Source of the DNA: Paenibacillus glycanilyticus
GTDB lineage: Bacteria; Bacillota; Bacilli; Paenibacillales; Paenibacillaceae
Direction: 5' to 3'
NCBI RefSeq assembly: GCF_023715145.1
Contig: NZ_JAMBNP010000001.1
Location: 744,001-808,000, forward strand
Length of the DNA: 64,000 nucleotides
Below are positions 63,013-64,000 of the stretch, in pieces. How positions within the stretch are numbered: the first letter of the stretch is position 1; the number at the start of each line of letters is the position of its first letter. A program made the position numbers and the translations under genes. Under the pieces are notes generated by a model. It ran no database searches, was not told the DNA's origin, and was given only the letters and a program-made list of their open reading frames with translations.

Positions 63013-64000
63013 TTATACTTTGAAAATTGCCGCTTTCTCTTTCAGCTCGTACGAGGATTGCTGCAGGTTTTGCGCCATGCCTTGCAGATTATCGGAAATG
63101 TTATTCTGCTCGACGGACAAATGCCCCATCTGCTCCATCTTGCCGTTTACATCCGAAGAGGTACTCAAGAGCTTGTCCACCGCAGTGACGATATGGGTAA
63201 TGCCGGTTGTAATTTCATTAATCGCCGTCGAGATTTCGCTAACCTGTTCAGACAGGGTATGGCTCTGTTTCTCCAGCCCCTTGAACACATCGCTTGCCGC
63301 AAGGGATGCCTGCTTCGTGGAGAAGATAACTTCGGCAAAGGCTCCCATGCTCTTGCTGCTCGATGCGACGTCCTCTTGAATCAGATGCATTTCTTTCGAA
63401 ATATTTTTCGAAATCAAGTCAGTCTGACCCGACAGCTTGCGGATCTCTTCCGCTACAACCGCAAACCCGCGTCCATGCTCGCCGGCACGCGCAGATTCAA
63501 TGGAGGCATTCAGCGACAACAGGTTTGTCTGCGTATTTACGTCCTGAATGCTCTGCAGGAATTTGGATACGTTGCTGTAGCGCTCTGTAATGCGGTTGAA
63601 GGCTTCGGTTACCTGGTTGAATTGCTCTACCGTCTGGTTAACCATATGCACAACGCCTTCCATATCTACCGAGCCCGTATGTGAATCGTCTCTCATCTGC
63701 TGCATGTCTTTGTTAATGTAATCGCTCGATGCCGCAATCTCCTGCGAGCTTGCCGAGATCTGCTCCGTTACGGCAGAGATCGAGGTAGCATCGTCGTATT
63801 GGGAGAGAAGAACCTTTGTTCCCAGATCAATCTGCCCCTTGACTTCTTCGGAAGCCGTACGGTTGCGCCCGATCATCTCGCCCATCTGGTTCGACATTTG
63901 AAGCACGGTCTGGCTGACGCTAAGCGTGGCTTTAACGGTTGCCCTCAAATTATCGCCCATTGCCGCAAGGGAACGGTCTATATCGCCAAATTCATCCTTG
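63013..64000 (-). CDS. Methyl-accepting chemotaxis protein, 3' part
   Basis: The gene runs past the window end: the reading frame stays open through 64000, and bases 63961-63999 continue it as [13 protein letters not shown], the end of a HAMP domain. The visible C-terminal part is the signalling domain, with the hairpin tip [28 protein letters not shown]. The sensor domain is outside. It lacks a C-terminal CheR-binding tail. Confidence 0.95.
   Translation of the reverse strand, partial: KDEFGDIDRSLAAMGDNLRATVKATLSVSQTVLQMSNQMGEMIGRNRTASEEVKGQIDLGTKVLLSQYDDATSISAVTEQISASSQEIAASSDYINKDMQQMRDDSHTGSVDMEGVVHMVNQTVEQFNQVTEAFNRITERYSNVSKFLQSIQDVNTQTNLLSLNASIESARAGEHGRGFAVVAEEIRKLSGQTDLISKNISKEMHLIQEDVASSSKSMGAFAEVIFSTKQASLAASDVFKGLEKQSHTLSEQVSEISTAINEITTGITHIVTAVDKLLSTSSDVNGKMEQMGHLSVEQNNISDNLQGMAQNLQQSSYELKEKAAIFKV

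Overview
The window reads as chromosomal DNA of an endospore-forming, low-to-medium GC Firmicute close to Paenibacillus. The evidence is a division and cell wall (dcw) cluster running straight into spoIIGA-sigE-sigG, further sporulation genes (spoVD, an ftsW/spoVE gene, rsfA, a yhcN/ylaJ-type lipoprotein), a MurE with the meso-diaminopimelate motif, bacillithiol synthesis (bshC), menaquinone synthesis (menA), and Bacillales-only families such as YlaH, DUF2626, DUF3397 and YmxH. No tRNA, rRNA, CRISPR array, prophage or transposase gene was seen.

Region 1 (0.7-31.9 kb, almost all on the minus strand) is one long cell-envelope and sporulation block. In transcription order from the right: mraZ, rsmH, ftsL, a PASTA-carrying PBP2B, spoVD, murE, murF, mraY, murD, ftsW/spoVE, murB, murA, divIB, ftsA, ftsZ, spoIIGA, sigE, sigG, ylmC, ylmD, ylmE, sepF, ylmG, ylmH, divIVA, ileS and a DUF5665 gene. 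murG is missing from its usual place between ftsW/spoVE and murB. A plus-strand gene for a DUF559-like nuclease-fold protein sits between ftsZ and spoIIGA. Readable control sites include MraZ boxes before mraZ, a sigma-H type promoter before ftsA, a Spo0A-type spoIIG promoter with wide spacing, and an isoleucine T-box before ileS. Two tandem repeat arrays lie in intercistronic or leader RNA: 42 bp x 5.7 between spoVD and murE, and 69 bp x 3 between the ileS T-box and the ileS start.

Region 2 (31.9-46.5 kb) is mixed housekeeping: a DUF4349 lipoprotein, rocD-rocF arginine catabolism, ahcY, bshC, DUF3397, a ketopantoate reductase, the prespore regulator rsfA, DUF2626, a MidA-type methyltransferase, a secreted coiled-coil protein, an orphan solute-binding protein, and PhoH with a PIN domain.

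Region 3 (46.5-53.2 kb) resembles the Bacillus yla neighbourhood: ylaJ-like lipoprotein, an LCP ligase, a small hypothetical gene, ylaH and typA. A DUF5668-like membrane protein and a divergent pair of TerC paralogues follow.

Region 4 (53.2-64 kb) holds the thiI/cysteine desulfurase pair for 4-thiouridine, a lytic transglycosylase, a nitroreductase, a DUF6081-like protein, menA, a five-gene YtrA-type ABC operon with a visible GntR operator, and the 3' part of a chemotaxis receptor that leaves the window.

I found no clearly new multi-gene defence or metabolic system. The least explained items are the two repeat arrays, the nuclease-fold insertion with its flanking repeats and structured upstream RNA, the nested inverted repeats at 44.95-45.11 kb, and a small locus at 47.2-47.4 kb.
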